Source of the DNA: Hydnum rufescens UP504
Taxonomy: Eukaryota > Basidiomycota > Agaricomycetes > Cantharellales > Hydnaceae
Assembly: GCA_014904985.1 (NCBI GenBank)
Contig: MU128909.1
Span: forward strand, 575,417 to 639,416
Reading direction: 5' to 3'
DNA length: 64,000 nt
This document shows, in pieces, positions 1 through 11,280 of the stretch. The notes under the pieces were generated by a model that saw only the letters and a list, made by a program, of their open reading frames with translations, had not been told where the DNA came from and made no database searches. The first letter of the stretch is position 1. The number at the start of each line of letters is the position of its first letter. The position numbers and the translations under genes were made by a program.

Positions 1-99
1 TTGTGTTGGAGAGAGATGGTTGACATGATGTCACTGATCTTGTGATGTGTTTTGGGGCTCATGGGAAGCGAAATTAAAGGACATCTCCGGGTTCTGGAG

Positions 100-205
100 A
101 TTAATCTGAGCATAGTCCAGTGGTTAAGGTGTTTTTGTTACTGGTTAATAAAAGGAACAAGTGCATGGTGTGGGATTCGATGCAGAGACAGCAGTTTGTA
201 TCCGT
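100..205 (+). repeat. tRNA-derived SINE-like fragment, cut by the 5' LTR
   Basis: A box A-like pol III promoter element (TAGTCCAGTGG, 113-123) is followed 50 bases later by a box B-like element (GGATTCGATGC, 173-183), the spacing found in tRNA-derived SINEs. No full cloverleaf can be drawn, so it is not called a tRNA gene. The sequence runs directly into the LTR at 206, so the 3' part of the SINE is missing. The left limit is a guess. Confidence 0.4.
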
Positions 206-1576
206 TGTTGGAGGGATAAAACCCTACTATGTATATTCCGCTTCAGGACCCAACTACCTCCTCAAACGAATCCAAATTATTCAATTCCAATCCTTCAAAT
301 ACCTACCATTCCTTTGATTGCCATACGACTGTGGATTTCAATTCTCCAAGACCCACTTCATTTCTCTTTCCTCCACCTTGTACACGAGACATTTAATTGT
401 CCATCTCCAAGTCTTCAACAGACTACCTCAAATTGTAGTTACTTCAAGCCCAGCCAACTGTGGCTCAGGCAATTCAACTTGCCCTGTTTGTTTGGTACCC
501 AATCTATTGTGCATTGCTCATTGCCTCAGCGAGGATATATCGAGTCCCAATTATATAATCAAGATTGCCTAATCCTTTGGATCCAACTCGCAGATTAGTC
601 ACATGTTAAATAGGGGCTATTCCCATACTCTCAAGGAGTATTTCGCGAATATCTCCCTCATTTTTGATCGGATCGACTCGGCAAGATGGCGCCCAGAAAG
701 CTATGATCAATACCTATCCAACGGTACCACATACTGCGTTTATCGGATGCGAATTGCACCCTCCAGGTCGATTTTACTTCATGCTCCACACTATCCTTCA
801 GTATTTCGCGAATATCTCCACCAGTTTTGATCCGATTCGTTAGTAACGACCACCCCTGGAAAGACGCTGAAAATCCGCATCGAATGGTACCAAGGGCAAA
901 ACGAGCGGATTAGAACTCGGCTTTCTGCAATTTAGTCTCCCCATGTCTCATTTCACTTTTACCTCCGCTTTTCTGATTATTAAAGGCAATTATGGTTCCG
1001 GCACCTTATGTCCGATGGAGGGTACGTCTAGGGCGACCAGTTCCACCTTTCCCCAAGGGATTCTGTTCAGTAGGAGAGGAGGGATACCTTGGTTAAGCCA
1101 TATTCCCCCATTCTGACTTGTTAATTGAATATCTTCCTTCAGTTTTGAAGCCTTTGACTCAATCTCTTTTTCATCATTTTCGCCTTAACCCCACCTTTCT
1201 GCCGGTTACCATGGCATTATTCCAAGATGTATATTAAGTGCAGAGGATGCGAATTTTGATTGATTTCCCCCTCACCCTCAGTCTCTAAAGTCTTGAAGGA
1301 CAGCTGTTGGCACCAGGGTGATTTCCAGACCATATCTAGTATTGTTCACGCTTTGGATAGGCCCTCAAGAGGAGAGCCATCAGTGTGATTTCTGAATCAA
1401 ATAATCCATTCATTCATTGTTAGAGCAAGCCTGCCCTAGCAAGACAAATTCCCAACCTCAAGGCCTTTCATTCAATCGGACCTTAACCTACGGATTGACT
1501 CCGTGGCCCTCTCCTTTCATCCTTGATTCAACAATCTTGGACTGTGGCATAGTCTCTTAGGAGATTCCTGCTTACA
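206..1576 (+). repeat. 5' LTR of Ty3/gypsy-type retrotransposon
   Basis: It begins TGTTGGAGGG and ends CTTACA, giving the usual TG...CA ends, and matches 21235-22601 with only scattered substitutions and 1-2 base indels. The gag start lies 83 bases downstream. A TGGTGGTCC stretch from 1581 may be part of the primer-binding site, but the matching tRNA is not identified. The four bases to its left (CCGT) differ by one from those right of the 3' LTR (CCGC), so no clean target duplication is visible. Confidence 0.92.
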
Positions 1577-1659
1577 AATCTGGTGGTCCTTACAGGGGGT
1601 CACAAATCCTCAATCCGTACCAATCAATTCAATCTATCCTATAACTCAAGACCACAAGC

Positions 1660-4600
1660 ATGTCAACTACTACCTACGCCCGCATGCCGGGACCGCGTTC
1701 AAGAGACGCTCCGCGATTCAAAGGAAAAAGGATTTTACGCTTCCTTGCGGAGTACGAGTTCTGCGCAACCGCGGCTCATCTCACTTCAACTCAAACAATC
1801 CGTCAAATAACTCGTTATTGTGATACCAAGTCCGAGAGGTTTATTGAGTCACTACACGAGTACTATGAAGAAGACTGGGACAATTTCAAGTCACGCTTAT
1901 TGGAATTTTATCCCTCCGAAGAAGAAAAACCTTACTATAAGGTCGATCATTTAATTAAGCTCGTTCGAAAAGATCGAAAGCTCTCCTCTATTGAGAAGTT
2001 CGACAACTATATTCGCGAGTTTACTGTTATCGCTACGGCGCTTGAAGAGAGAAAGGCGCTATCGGAAACAGACAAGTACGACTATTTTTGGCGGGGAGTC
2101 AAGCCCGTGTCGTTTCGCGACGAAATAGGCAACGTTTTAAGGAACTCTAAACAGTGGACCGACTTGACTAATCCCCCACCAATGGAGGAAGCCACTCGGG
2201 CTATCAAGCTACGACTCAAGAGAGATTTATATCGAGTTCCCGACGACGAGACAACGCACACAGTTTCGGACGATGAGGGTTCTTCCAGCACAACAGATTC
2301 CGATGAGAGCTCGGACTCGGAAGACTCGGATGAAGAGCCTAAACGAGCCAAGAACAAGAAGGGTCAGTTGAAGCCCGAGAATAAGCAAAAGAAGGATGAA
2401 GTTACTACACCTAAGCCCGCTGAACTATCCAAGGCGCAGGAATCCGTCGATCCGATGAAATCTAACATCGATGATCTCGCAGAGAAGATCGGCCGGTTAA
2501 CTCTGGCGTTGGGCCAACTAGATCCAGATAAGGTCGCGCGACGTCCAGGAAAGTTTGGCGTGTCGTCAATAAAGTGCTTTATGTGCGGAGAAGAGGGGCA
2601 CTCACTTAAGGATTGCCCGGAAACCAAGGCTTTCATCGCGAAAAAGGTCTTGAAGCTTTCCAATGAAGGAAGATTGGTGCAACTCGACGGAAGCGATCTT
2701 CCCCATGGCGATATTAACAACGGAGGCGTCGCTCGCATCCTGCGCGATCAATTAGCAAATGCCTCTAACGTGGAAATGGAGCACTTACGTAGTTTCGAGC
2801 TTTTGAACCAAGAGTTTGCCACGTTTGGCGAGTACGAATACGAAGTTTTTCCGGCAGAGCGAAAGCAAGAAGAGGTGCAACCGAAGCGAAACGAACCGTA
2901 TACGAAGGACGAACCTAAGGGAAAAAGAGCAGAACGCCCGAACAAGGCATATGTCGAGATACCCCAACGGCCCGTTAGACAAGACCAACCGTCAAGTACT
3001 AAGCCACCTACCATTCTGAAGCGGGAGAGTCGTACCGCGGATCCCACGCCAGCTTTGCCAAACGAGGACGTTGAAATGAAGGACGCAACAACGGGCGAAC
3101 CTGAAACCCGCAAACAGTCGGTTCCGAGCATGGAAAAGGATTTGCCGTTGCCTAAAGCAAAACCCAAAACTAGGACAACATTAGACGACGTTGTGGTACG
3201 CGGGAAAGACGATCACGTCAAAAAGAGAGCCTCCCCTGCTTACCGGTTTGCCAGCGAATTGCAAGAAAGAGTCGATGTAGACGCGCTATTCAACTCCCTT
3301 ATGGACAAAGAAGTGACGGTGCGGCTCGGAGATGTGATCGGGTCGTCGTATGAACTCTGCAAGAGGCTCCAGATTGCGACTAAGACGCAACGTGTACCAG
3401 TCAAACCGGAAGCTGCCGGATCAAACAACGTCGAGGCCACAATCAGTTCTATAGAACGTATCTACGGATCTCTGCTCTTGGAGTCTCCTAGTCCTCAATA
3501 TACTACGATTCAAGATTTACCTAAGCTGGATCATCCCTCAATGCAAACCCATAGTCCTGAACCTCTGAATCTGAAGCCTGGTAGAAAGCCAAAGCGTCCG
3601 CTCATAAACCGTCCACCTAAGAAGCCGCTCGATCGGCAAATTAATGCTGTAGCTTTTGAACTGGACGATGACGAGTCTGAAGACAACTATGGATCAGATA
3701 GTGAAGTCGATACCGACGATCTTGCAGACGAATACTATAGGCGACAACTTGAACGGGAACACAAGCGGGTCTTCAACTTAAGGGAAACAGATTATTCCTT
3801 TCGCCCATCGTTTCTTGCTATGGTTACAGCCAAAATTCAGGGCACAATAATGGGACAGCCTTGTACCATGTTGATTGATAGCGGCAGCGAGTTAAATATG
3901 ATGGTTCTGTCGACTCAAGCTAAACTCGAGTTACCCATGGACCCCTCAGGAAAGGACTGGATTCTCCGTGGAGTATCCGGGCATCAGGTCAATCTAGTGG
4001 GTCTATGTCGCGACGTCCCAATCCAAGTCGGAGGAGTTCCTTTACCGCACAACTTCTTCATCACATCGGACAACATCGGCCAAAAGGACATTATTCTAGG
4101 CCAGCCTTGGCTGTTCTCGTACTCCGCAAGAATTGAATACGCGCATGGAGAAGGCATGAACCTTCAAGTTTGGCAAGACGGCAACCGCGAAGGACGATCC
4201 GTCCGCGTTACTTTGCCCATCATGTCGGCACTGCGGAACGTCTTCCCTATCGAAGCAACCAAGCGACACACAGGAACCGTCAACTCTGCTCATCTCACCG
4301 TATCTAGCGAGGCTCCAGAATTCCTCTCTAGCATTTCGTCAATCATGTCTAATAAGGAGTTCAACTCAAAAAGGCTGGGGCCTAGTGTCAAGGCTTCGGA
4401 AATGCTCTTATATGGAATGCAATCTCACACAATCTGAGAAGCCTTGTACCGAGGTTTTTATTCGCAGAATATCATACGTGAAAATGAACTCGAGCAACGG
4501 TTCACCAAGATGTTCATTCAAGACGGGTATTCCTATCACCAAGCTGTGCAAGGTACCGAAACCGTTGGAAGATTCGTCTTCGGCAATCGAAAATACAAAC

Positions 4601-5124
4601 CAGTGGGCACAAAGGTCCATCCGGTCGCATCTTACAATCCGGATTCGTGGCCTTTAGTGTTCAAAACCTTGAACGTAGGAGAATTACCTCCACTACCGAC
4701 AAATCCGACGCAGCTCAAGGATTTGACCTTCACTGAGCGCATTACGAAGGAACGAATGACTTTCATGCTCGGAAAGATTCCGCCCAGCTTCTTGTCGAAA
4801 CCCGAGGTAGAGCTTCTGGCCTACCTAATCCTCAAGTATCAAGATGCCTTTGCGTTTGAAGAACACGAAAGAGGGACATTCAACACCGATTACTTCCCGC
4901 CTTACGAGATGCCAACAGTACCTCACGAACCCTGGATGAAGAAGAACATTCGTATCCACTCGGTCGAATGGATGAAGTCCTCCAAGCTCTTACAAGAACA
5001 ATTCGATAGCGGCAAATACGAACAATCCGCGTCTTCCTACTGTTCTGCAATTTTTGCTGTAGAAAAGAAGTCCAGATTTCTTCGACTGGTTCACGACTTG
5101 CAACCCCTCAATGCAGTCACTATT
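1660..5124 (+). pseudogene. gag-protease of gypsy element, copy A (nonsense and frameshift)
   Basis: The N-terminal part of the retrotransposon polyprotein. Residues about 20-190 form a helical, charged gag region, followed by an acidic low-complexity stretch. A CCHC zinc knuckle lies at about residue 306 (CFMCGEEGHSLKDC) and a retropepsin active site at about 737 (LIDSGSELN). The start is the first ATG after the LTR. The frame is open for 925 codons until a TGA at 4435-4437, where copy B has CGA: a C-to-T change at a CpG. The same frame then reopens. Near 4953-4985 a base loss and a base gain relative to copy B scramble a short stretch. It ends inside the linker to reverse transcriptase, where the tandem copy begins. 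Confidence 0.88.
2223..5124 (+). repeat. Tandem duplication unit A (gag-protease)
   Basis: The block starting AGATTTATATCGAG at 2223 and ending CAGTCACTATT at 5124 is repeated directly at 5129-8030, an offset of 2906 bases, separated only by TGAC. The copies are nearly identical, and most differences are CG in copy B against TG or CA in copy A. Either the element suffered a tandem duplication or the assembly joined two copies. Confidence 0.9.
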
Positions 5125-7766
5125 TGACAGATTTATATCGAGTTCCCGACGACGAGACAACGCACACAGTTTCGGACGATGAGGGTTCTTCCAGCACAAC
5201 AGATTCCGATGAGAGCTCGGACTCGGAAGACTCGGATGAAGAGCCTAAACGAGCCAAGAACAAGAAGGGTCAGTTGAAGCCCGAGAATAAGCAAAAGAAG
5301 GATGAAGTTACTACACCTAAGCCCGCTGAACTATCCAAGGCGCAGGAATCCGTCGATCCGATGAAATCTAACATCGATGATCTTGCAGAGAAGATCGGCC
5401 GGTTAACTCTGGCGTTGGGCCAACTAGATCCAGATAAGGTCGCGCGACGTCCAGGAAAGTTTGGCGTGTCGTCAATAAAGTGCTTTATGTGCGGAGAAGA
5501 GGGGCACTCACTTAAGGATTGCCCGGAAACCAAGGCTTTCATCGCGAAAAAGGTCTTGAAGCTTTCCAATGAAGGAAGATTGGTGCAACTCAACGGAAGC
5601 GATCTTCCCCATGGCGATATTAACAACGGAGGCGTCGCTCGCATCCTGCGCGATCAATTAGCAAATGCCTCTAACGTGGAAATGGAGCACTTACGTAGTT
5701 TCGAGCTTTTGAACCAAGAGTTTGCCACGTTTGGCGAGTACGAATACGAAGTTTTTCCGGCAGAGCGAAAGCAAGAAGAGGTGCAACTGAAGCGAAACGA
5801 ACCGTATACGAAGGACGAACCTAAGGGAAAAAGAGCAGAACGCCCGAACAAGGCATACGTCGAGATACCCCAACGGCCCGTTAGACAAGACCAACCGTCA
5901 AGTACTAAGCCACCTACCATTCTGAAGCGGGAGAGTCGTACCGCGGATCCCACGCCAGCTTTGCCAAACGAGGACATTGAAATGAAGGACGCAACAACGG
6001 GCGAACCTGAAACCCGCAAACAGTCGGTTCCGAGCATGGAAAAGGATTTGCCGTTGCCTAAAGCAAAACCCAAAACTAGGACAACGTTAGACGACGTTGT
6101 GGTACGCGGGAAAGACGATCACGTCAAAAAGAGAGCCTCCCCTGCTTACCGGTTTGCCAGCGAATTGCAAGAAAGAGTCGATGTAGACGCGCTATTCAAC
6201 TCCCTTATGGACAAAGAAGTGACGGTGCGGCTCGGAGATGTGATCGGGTCGTCGTATGAACTCTGCAAGAGGCTCCAGATTGCGACTAAGACGCAACGTG
6301 TACCAGTCAAACCGGAAGCTGCCGGATCAAACAACGTCGAGGCCACAATCAGTTCTATAGAACGTATCTATGGATCTCTGCTCTTGGAGTCTCCTAGTCC
6401 TCAATATACTACGATTCAAGATTTACCTAAGCTGGATCATCCCTCAATGCAAACCCATAGTCCTGAACCTCTGAATCTGAAGCCTGGTAGAAAGCCAAAG
6501 CGTCCGCTCATAAACCGTCCACCTAAGAAGCCGCTCGATCGGCAAATTAATGCTGTAGCTTTTGAACTGGACGACGACGAGTCTGAAGACAACTATGGAT
6601 CAGATAGTGAAGTCGATACCGACGATCTTGCAGACGAATACTATAGGCGACAACTTGAACGGGAACACAAGCGGGTCTTCAACTTAAGGGAAACAGATTA
6701 TTCCTTTCGCCCATCGTTTCTTGCTATGGTTACAGCCAAAATTCAGGGCACAATAATGGGACAGCCTTGTACCATGTTGATTGATAGCGGCAGCGAGTTA
6801 AATATGATGGTTCTGTCGACTCAAGCTAAACTCGAGTTACCCATGGACCCCTCAGGAAAGGACTGGATTCTCCGTGGAGTATCCGGGCATCAGGTCAATC
6901 TAGTGGGTCTATGTCGCGACGTCCCAATCCAAGTCGGAGGAGTTCCTTTACCGCACAACTTCTTCATCACATCGGACAACATCGGCCAAAAGGACATTAT
7001 TCTAGGCCAGCCTTGGCTGTTCTCGTACTCCGCAAGAATTGAATACGCGCATGGAGAAGGCATGAACCTTCAAGTTTGGCAAGACGGCGACCGCGAAGGA
7101 CGATCCGTCCGCGTTACTTTGCCCATCATGTCGGCACCGCGGAACGTCTTCCCTATCGAAGCAACCAAGCGACGCACAGGAACCGTCAACTCTGCTCATC
7201 TCACCGTATCTAGCGAGGCTCCAGAATTCCTCTCTAGCATTTCGTCAATCATGTCTAATAAGGAGTTCAACTCAAAAAGGCTGGGGCCTAGTGTCAAGGC
7301 TTCGGAAATGCTCTTATATGGAATGCAATCTCACGCAATCCGAGAAGCCTTGTACCGAGGTTTTTATTCGCAGAATATCATACGCGAAAATGAACTCGAG
7401 CAACGGTTCACCAAGATGTTCATTCAAGACGGGTATTCCTATCACCAAGCCGTGCAAGGTACCGAAACCGTTGGAAGATTCGTCTTCGGCAATCGAAAAT
7501 ACAAACCGGTGGGCACAAAGGTCCATCCGGTCGCATCTTACAATCCGGATTCGCGGCCTTTAGTGTTCAAAACCTTGAACGTAGGAGAATTACCTCCACT
7601 ACCGACAAATCCGACGCAGCTCGAGGATTTGACCTTCACTGAGCGCATTACGAAGGAACGAATGACTTTCATGCTCGGAAAGATTCCGCCCGGCTTCTTG
7701 TCGAAACCCGAGGTAGAGCTTCTGGCCTACCTAATCCTCAAGTATCAAGACGCCTTTGCAGTTTGA
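5124..7766 (+). pseudogene. gag C-terminal part-protease, duplicated copy B
   Basis: The second unit of the 2.9 kb tandem duplication. It lacks the N-terminal gag region and begins in the acidic linker. It has the same CCHC knuckle and DSGS retropepsin motif as copy A, and it reads through the CGA codon that is TGA in copy A. It ends in a frameshift: one extra A in GCAGTTTGAAG (about 7759) compared with GCGTTTGAAG in copy A (about 4852) breaks the link to reverse transcriptase. It has no initiation context of its own, so it could only be expressed as part of a polyprotein. Confidence 0.85.
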
Positions 7767-8290
7767 AGAACACGAAAGAGGGACATTCAACACCGATTAC
7801 TTCCCGCCTTACGAGATGCCAACAGTACCTCACGAACCCTGGATGAAGAAGAACATTCGTATCCCACTCGGCCGAATGGATGAAGTCCTCAAGCTCTTAC
7901 AAGAACAATTCGATAGCGGCAAATACGAACGATCCGCGTCTTCCTACCGTTCTGCGATTTTTGCTGTAGAAAAGAAGTCCGGATTTCTTCGACTGGTTCA
8001 CGACTTGCAACCCTCAATGCAGTCACTATTAGAGACGCTGGACTTCCACCCCGTATTGATGAAATGATCGATCAATTTACGGGCAGGACGTGCTATTGCA
8101 TTTGTGACCTCAAAAGCGGATACGATAGCTACTTATTAGCTGAGAAGTCCAGAGACTTAACAACTTTTCACGGCTATGGGCTTGGTCCGCTTAGGCTTAC
8201 TCGACTACCTCAAGGATACACCAAACTCAATGCAGGTGTTTTGCAGAGGACCTCTCATATGATCGGCGTCAATGGCACCCGATCGCGCTA
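7756..8290 (+). pseudogene. Reverse transcriptase N-terminal fragment
   Basis: This continues the polyprotein after the copy B frameshift. The start of the RT fingers/palm is recognisable (FLRLVHDLQP, then CDLKSGYDSYLL and LPQGYT). The sequence shifts frame again near 8010, where one C is missing relative to copy A. It stops resembling clean pol at about 8290, just before the YxDD-type catalytic box would be reached. It cannot encode an active enzyme. Confidence 0.8.
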
Positions 8291-11280
8291 ACGTCTTGTC
8301 TGAGCATATGAGCAGGGATGGTTCCCCCCTCCCATGTTCCGTACTTCACCAATCAGTCCAAACTCATCAAACCAGGAATAGAATAGTCAAAATGGTGTGT
8401 TAAAACCATCGATATTTCGGGTTTCGCGATTCATGTTTACAATGCTCTTATAGCCCGAATTATCACGCGACCAAGCTGGAGTAGCCTACACACACGTCGC
8501 CTGGCCCATTCATAATGGGTTACTTCATCATTCGTTGTTTGGCATATTTCAGGGCGCCCGTCCCCCGCTCTCTCGACACCAACCCGAGCCGCGCGCTCAC
8601 CCCCTCTCCCTCTCGACCCTCCACCTCGCCCACGTCTCCCAACCACCCCTGGCCCCCCGCCTCTCTCGCTCGCCCTTCCACCACGCCCGCTCCGCGCCCT
8701 TCCCTCCGACCGCCCCCCCCCCACCTCGGGACGCTCGGCCCCCCCCCCCCCCCCCGCCCTCGCCGGCTCACCGCCTCTCGCCCCGCTTACCTCTCGCCAC
8801 CCACCCCTCCTCTCGCCTAATCCGACCAGACCTCCCGCACCGCCGCGCACTTCGCCCCCCGCCTGCGACCCAGACACATCGCCGGCCCACCCACGCGCAG
8901 GGACGAACCCCCTGCGCACCCCGCGCGCCGCGAACGCCCCCTCTTTCTTAGGAACACCCCGTAGGAAATAGGCACTAATAACTGTCGCGAAGACCCTTGT
9001 ACCAATCGAGCGCGCGGCATTCACCTAAATCTCTATCAATCATTTTACCATCTTTCTCAACCATTCTTCGATCACCTATATGCATGTCGCAATACGATGA
9101 GATCTGAATTTCACTGTTAGTGTCTAATGCATTATTGGTTACTGTCACTAATCGGCTGTGTGATGGATAGTCACAGTTATATTCTACTTGAGACGCAGTA
9201 TATAATTTCGTACTTATATTGGATTCACTTACCTTCATAATAATATGTGGGAAATGGCGATACATGAGCCTATATGCTTGATATTGTTGTTAATATGGAG
9301 TTTTTTATTGTTAGTGTTAAATGCGATGGACTATCGACTTCCGGATTCTATATCGATTTATTTGATATTATTACTTTATCTATGCACGTACAGTATAGTA
9401 TATCATGGGTACTGTTAATATATCGGGTATTTACAATGCATATGCTGATGACAGAGAATTCGATGATAACGTTTAACATATTTTGCTTTTTGATTATCGT
9501 AAATCAGCATAGAGCGTAACCAGATTATAACGGTAACCGAGTAATTCCGGATACTCTATGTAGTCAGCTCTCAGTCGCTAGCACCAGCCAGCCGTGCCCG
9601 TCGATGCTATCCGAGTGTGGCAGGTATGATGACGTTTGATGATAACGTCAACTTTCATACGATACCTTAGAATCAAATCAAGGTCAACAGACACGCCACA
9701 CTAAATTATAACCCAACACTGTGCCTCTGCAGCGATTCTCCAACCCCTCTCTTGAATCGTATCTTGTTACTTTCCCGTCTACTTCACTTTCTCTAAAGAC
9801 GGAGTTGAAACTGCTATTGGCTTCGTTTCCACATTATCGTCGCAGGCGTTCGTTTTGGGTTCTCTTCTCATGGTCGGGCAGGATCCTACAGAAATAAATA
9901 ATGGAACAATTAGAAGATGCCAGCATAGTATCACGGATCAATATAGAAAAAAAGAGGCAAATGATGATCGCTCGTCATCGGCTCACAAGACTAAGTAATA
10001 TATTCAGAAACCTACTTATCGAAAACGCGATAGCCCTATGTCAGCTCCCCAAAGCGCGCCGCAGGGTCGATAGAGCTAGATTTTGACGACACCTGCCTGA
10101 TAAGCCGTTGATATAGACGTTTACAGCCATGACCCCTCTTTATCTCATCGCACACTTTGATGATGTTCTTTGGCATCCATGTGCACACCTCGCTCGGCGC
10201 TCCCGCCCACTATAAGATAGACCGAGAGTGGTGCTATCTTTTCTTTTATTCGAAAATGTTCTGCGGAGTAATGGATGAATGCTAGCAAGAGACTTCATGT
10301 GTGTCAGGTTTTTTATTCGTAAACATAGAAATAATCCACAACAAAGGCAACAAAGCCAGCGTGTGGACAATCTTTGTGTGTGTTTCCACCATTGCTTGTA
10401 TTGTTTATTCCGCGACTGTCCTGAGCTCGACCGAATCAATGCTTACCATTTTGACTAGACGACTACATGAAATACTGATACCGTGCAGTGTGTAGATTCG
10501 TTCAGTCCTCTTAGGCAGCAACAATACCTTCATACTTCATTCGGCAATTTCCTACTGCACCCATGATGCTGAACGCTCCTCTAGCAGGCGCTTTCGTAGC
10601 TATCTTGTCGTCCCACAATGAACTCAAATGTTCTGCTAAATCACCACTTTATCAAGGTACATTTGTCTGTCCTGCAGTAGATTCCTATATCTGGGTTCAC
10701 ATTGTATCCGCGTCTGCAGCTTGCACATTAATCTATTGAATCTCTGTCTTCGGCCTTTCATTGTGTCCCCTGCTTTTTTCTCTTCGCATTTCTTTATTTG
10801 TGTTGCATTTAATTGTTGTTCAGGTCTTCAGATTTTGTTTACTATGGGTGCGTATCTAACATGGTGTTAGTGGTATTGAGTCCCAAATCTGGTCATATAA
10901 TTAGATAAATCACGTCTACTCTGGTATATAGGCAGATCAGATTACAGGCGCAGCATACACACAAACACTGCTCGCGGAAGCTAAATTGCACTTCAACAGT
11001 TTCTGTCGTCGTTGTATCTACAGGCCAATGCTAGTCGTGTGATAACACAGCAGAACGACGTTAGGATGTTTTATGACCCCCATCGACTCCCTCACTGCAC
11101 GCATGTATATATTCATCTACGTGCGCAAGTTTATATTGGATTATGCCTGTTGCTTTGGCCCGCCCATTATGGATCGCCCATTTAATCGATAAAACGCTTC
11201 CAAAGCAGCACCCGGGCAAATAATCGGTGATCTCCCCCTAAATCTCTCCCAATTCCATCAACCTACAATACCATTATTAA
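8291..11280 (+). other. Noisy 'ghost' copy of pol (RT to integrase)
   Basis: No long frame is present, but co-linear islands match the clean pol copies. The stretch 9135-9500 parallels 11925-12215 (RNase H), 9625-9700 parallels 12298-12365, and 10170-10290 parallels 12600-12720. Between islands, substitutions and indels are dense and in all directions, unlike the CpG-type differences between the other copies. This looks more like unpolished long-read or gap-fill sequence than biological decay, though very old decay is possible. No other gene is seen here. Confidence 0.65.
8555..8945 (+). repeat. Extreme C/CT-rich low-complexity block
   Basis: About 390 bases made largely of C with T, including a run of more than ten C at 8741-8755, lying inside the noisy pol block. 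No comparable composition occurs elsewhere in the window. Open frames across it encode only Pro/Ser/Arg-rich or Gly/Arg-rich sequence and are not considered genes. Confidence 0.85.

Noticed and set aside
2082..3440. Several minus-strand open frames of 66-139 codons antisense to gag-protease, repeated at 5270-6346
   Set aside because: They mirror the coding strand of gag-protease, recur only because the gag block is duplicated, and match nothing recognisable.
8437..9024. Gly/Arg-rich minus-strand frame of 195 codons and Pro-rich plus-strand frames
   Set aside because: Created by the C-rich low-complexity block; no domain and no conserved start.
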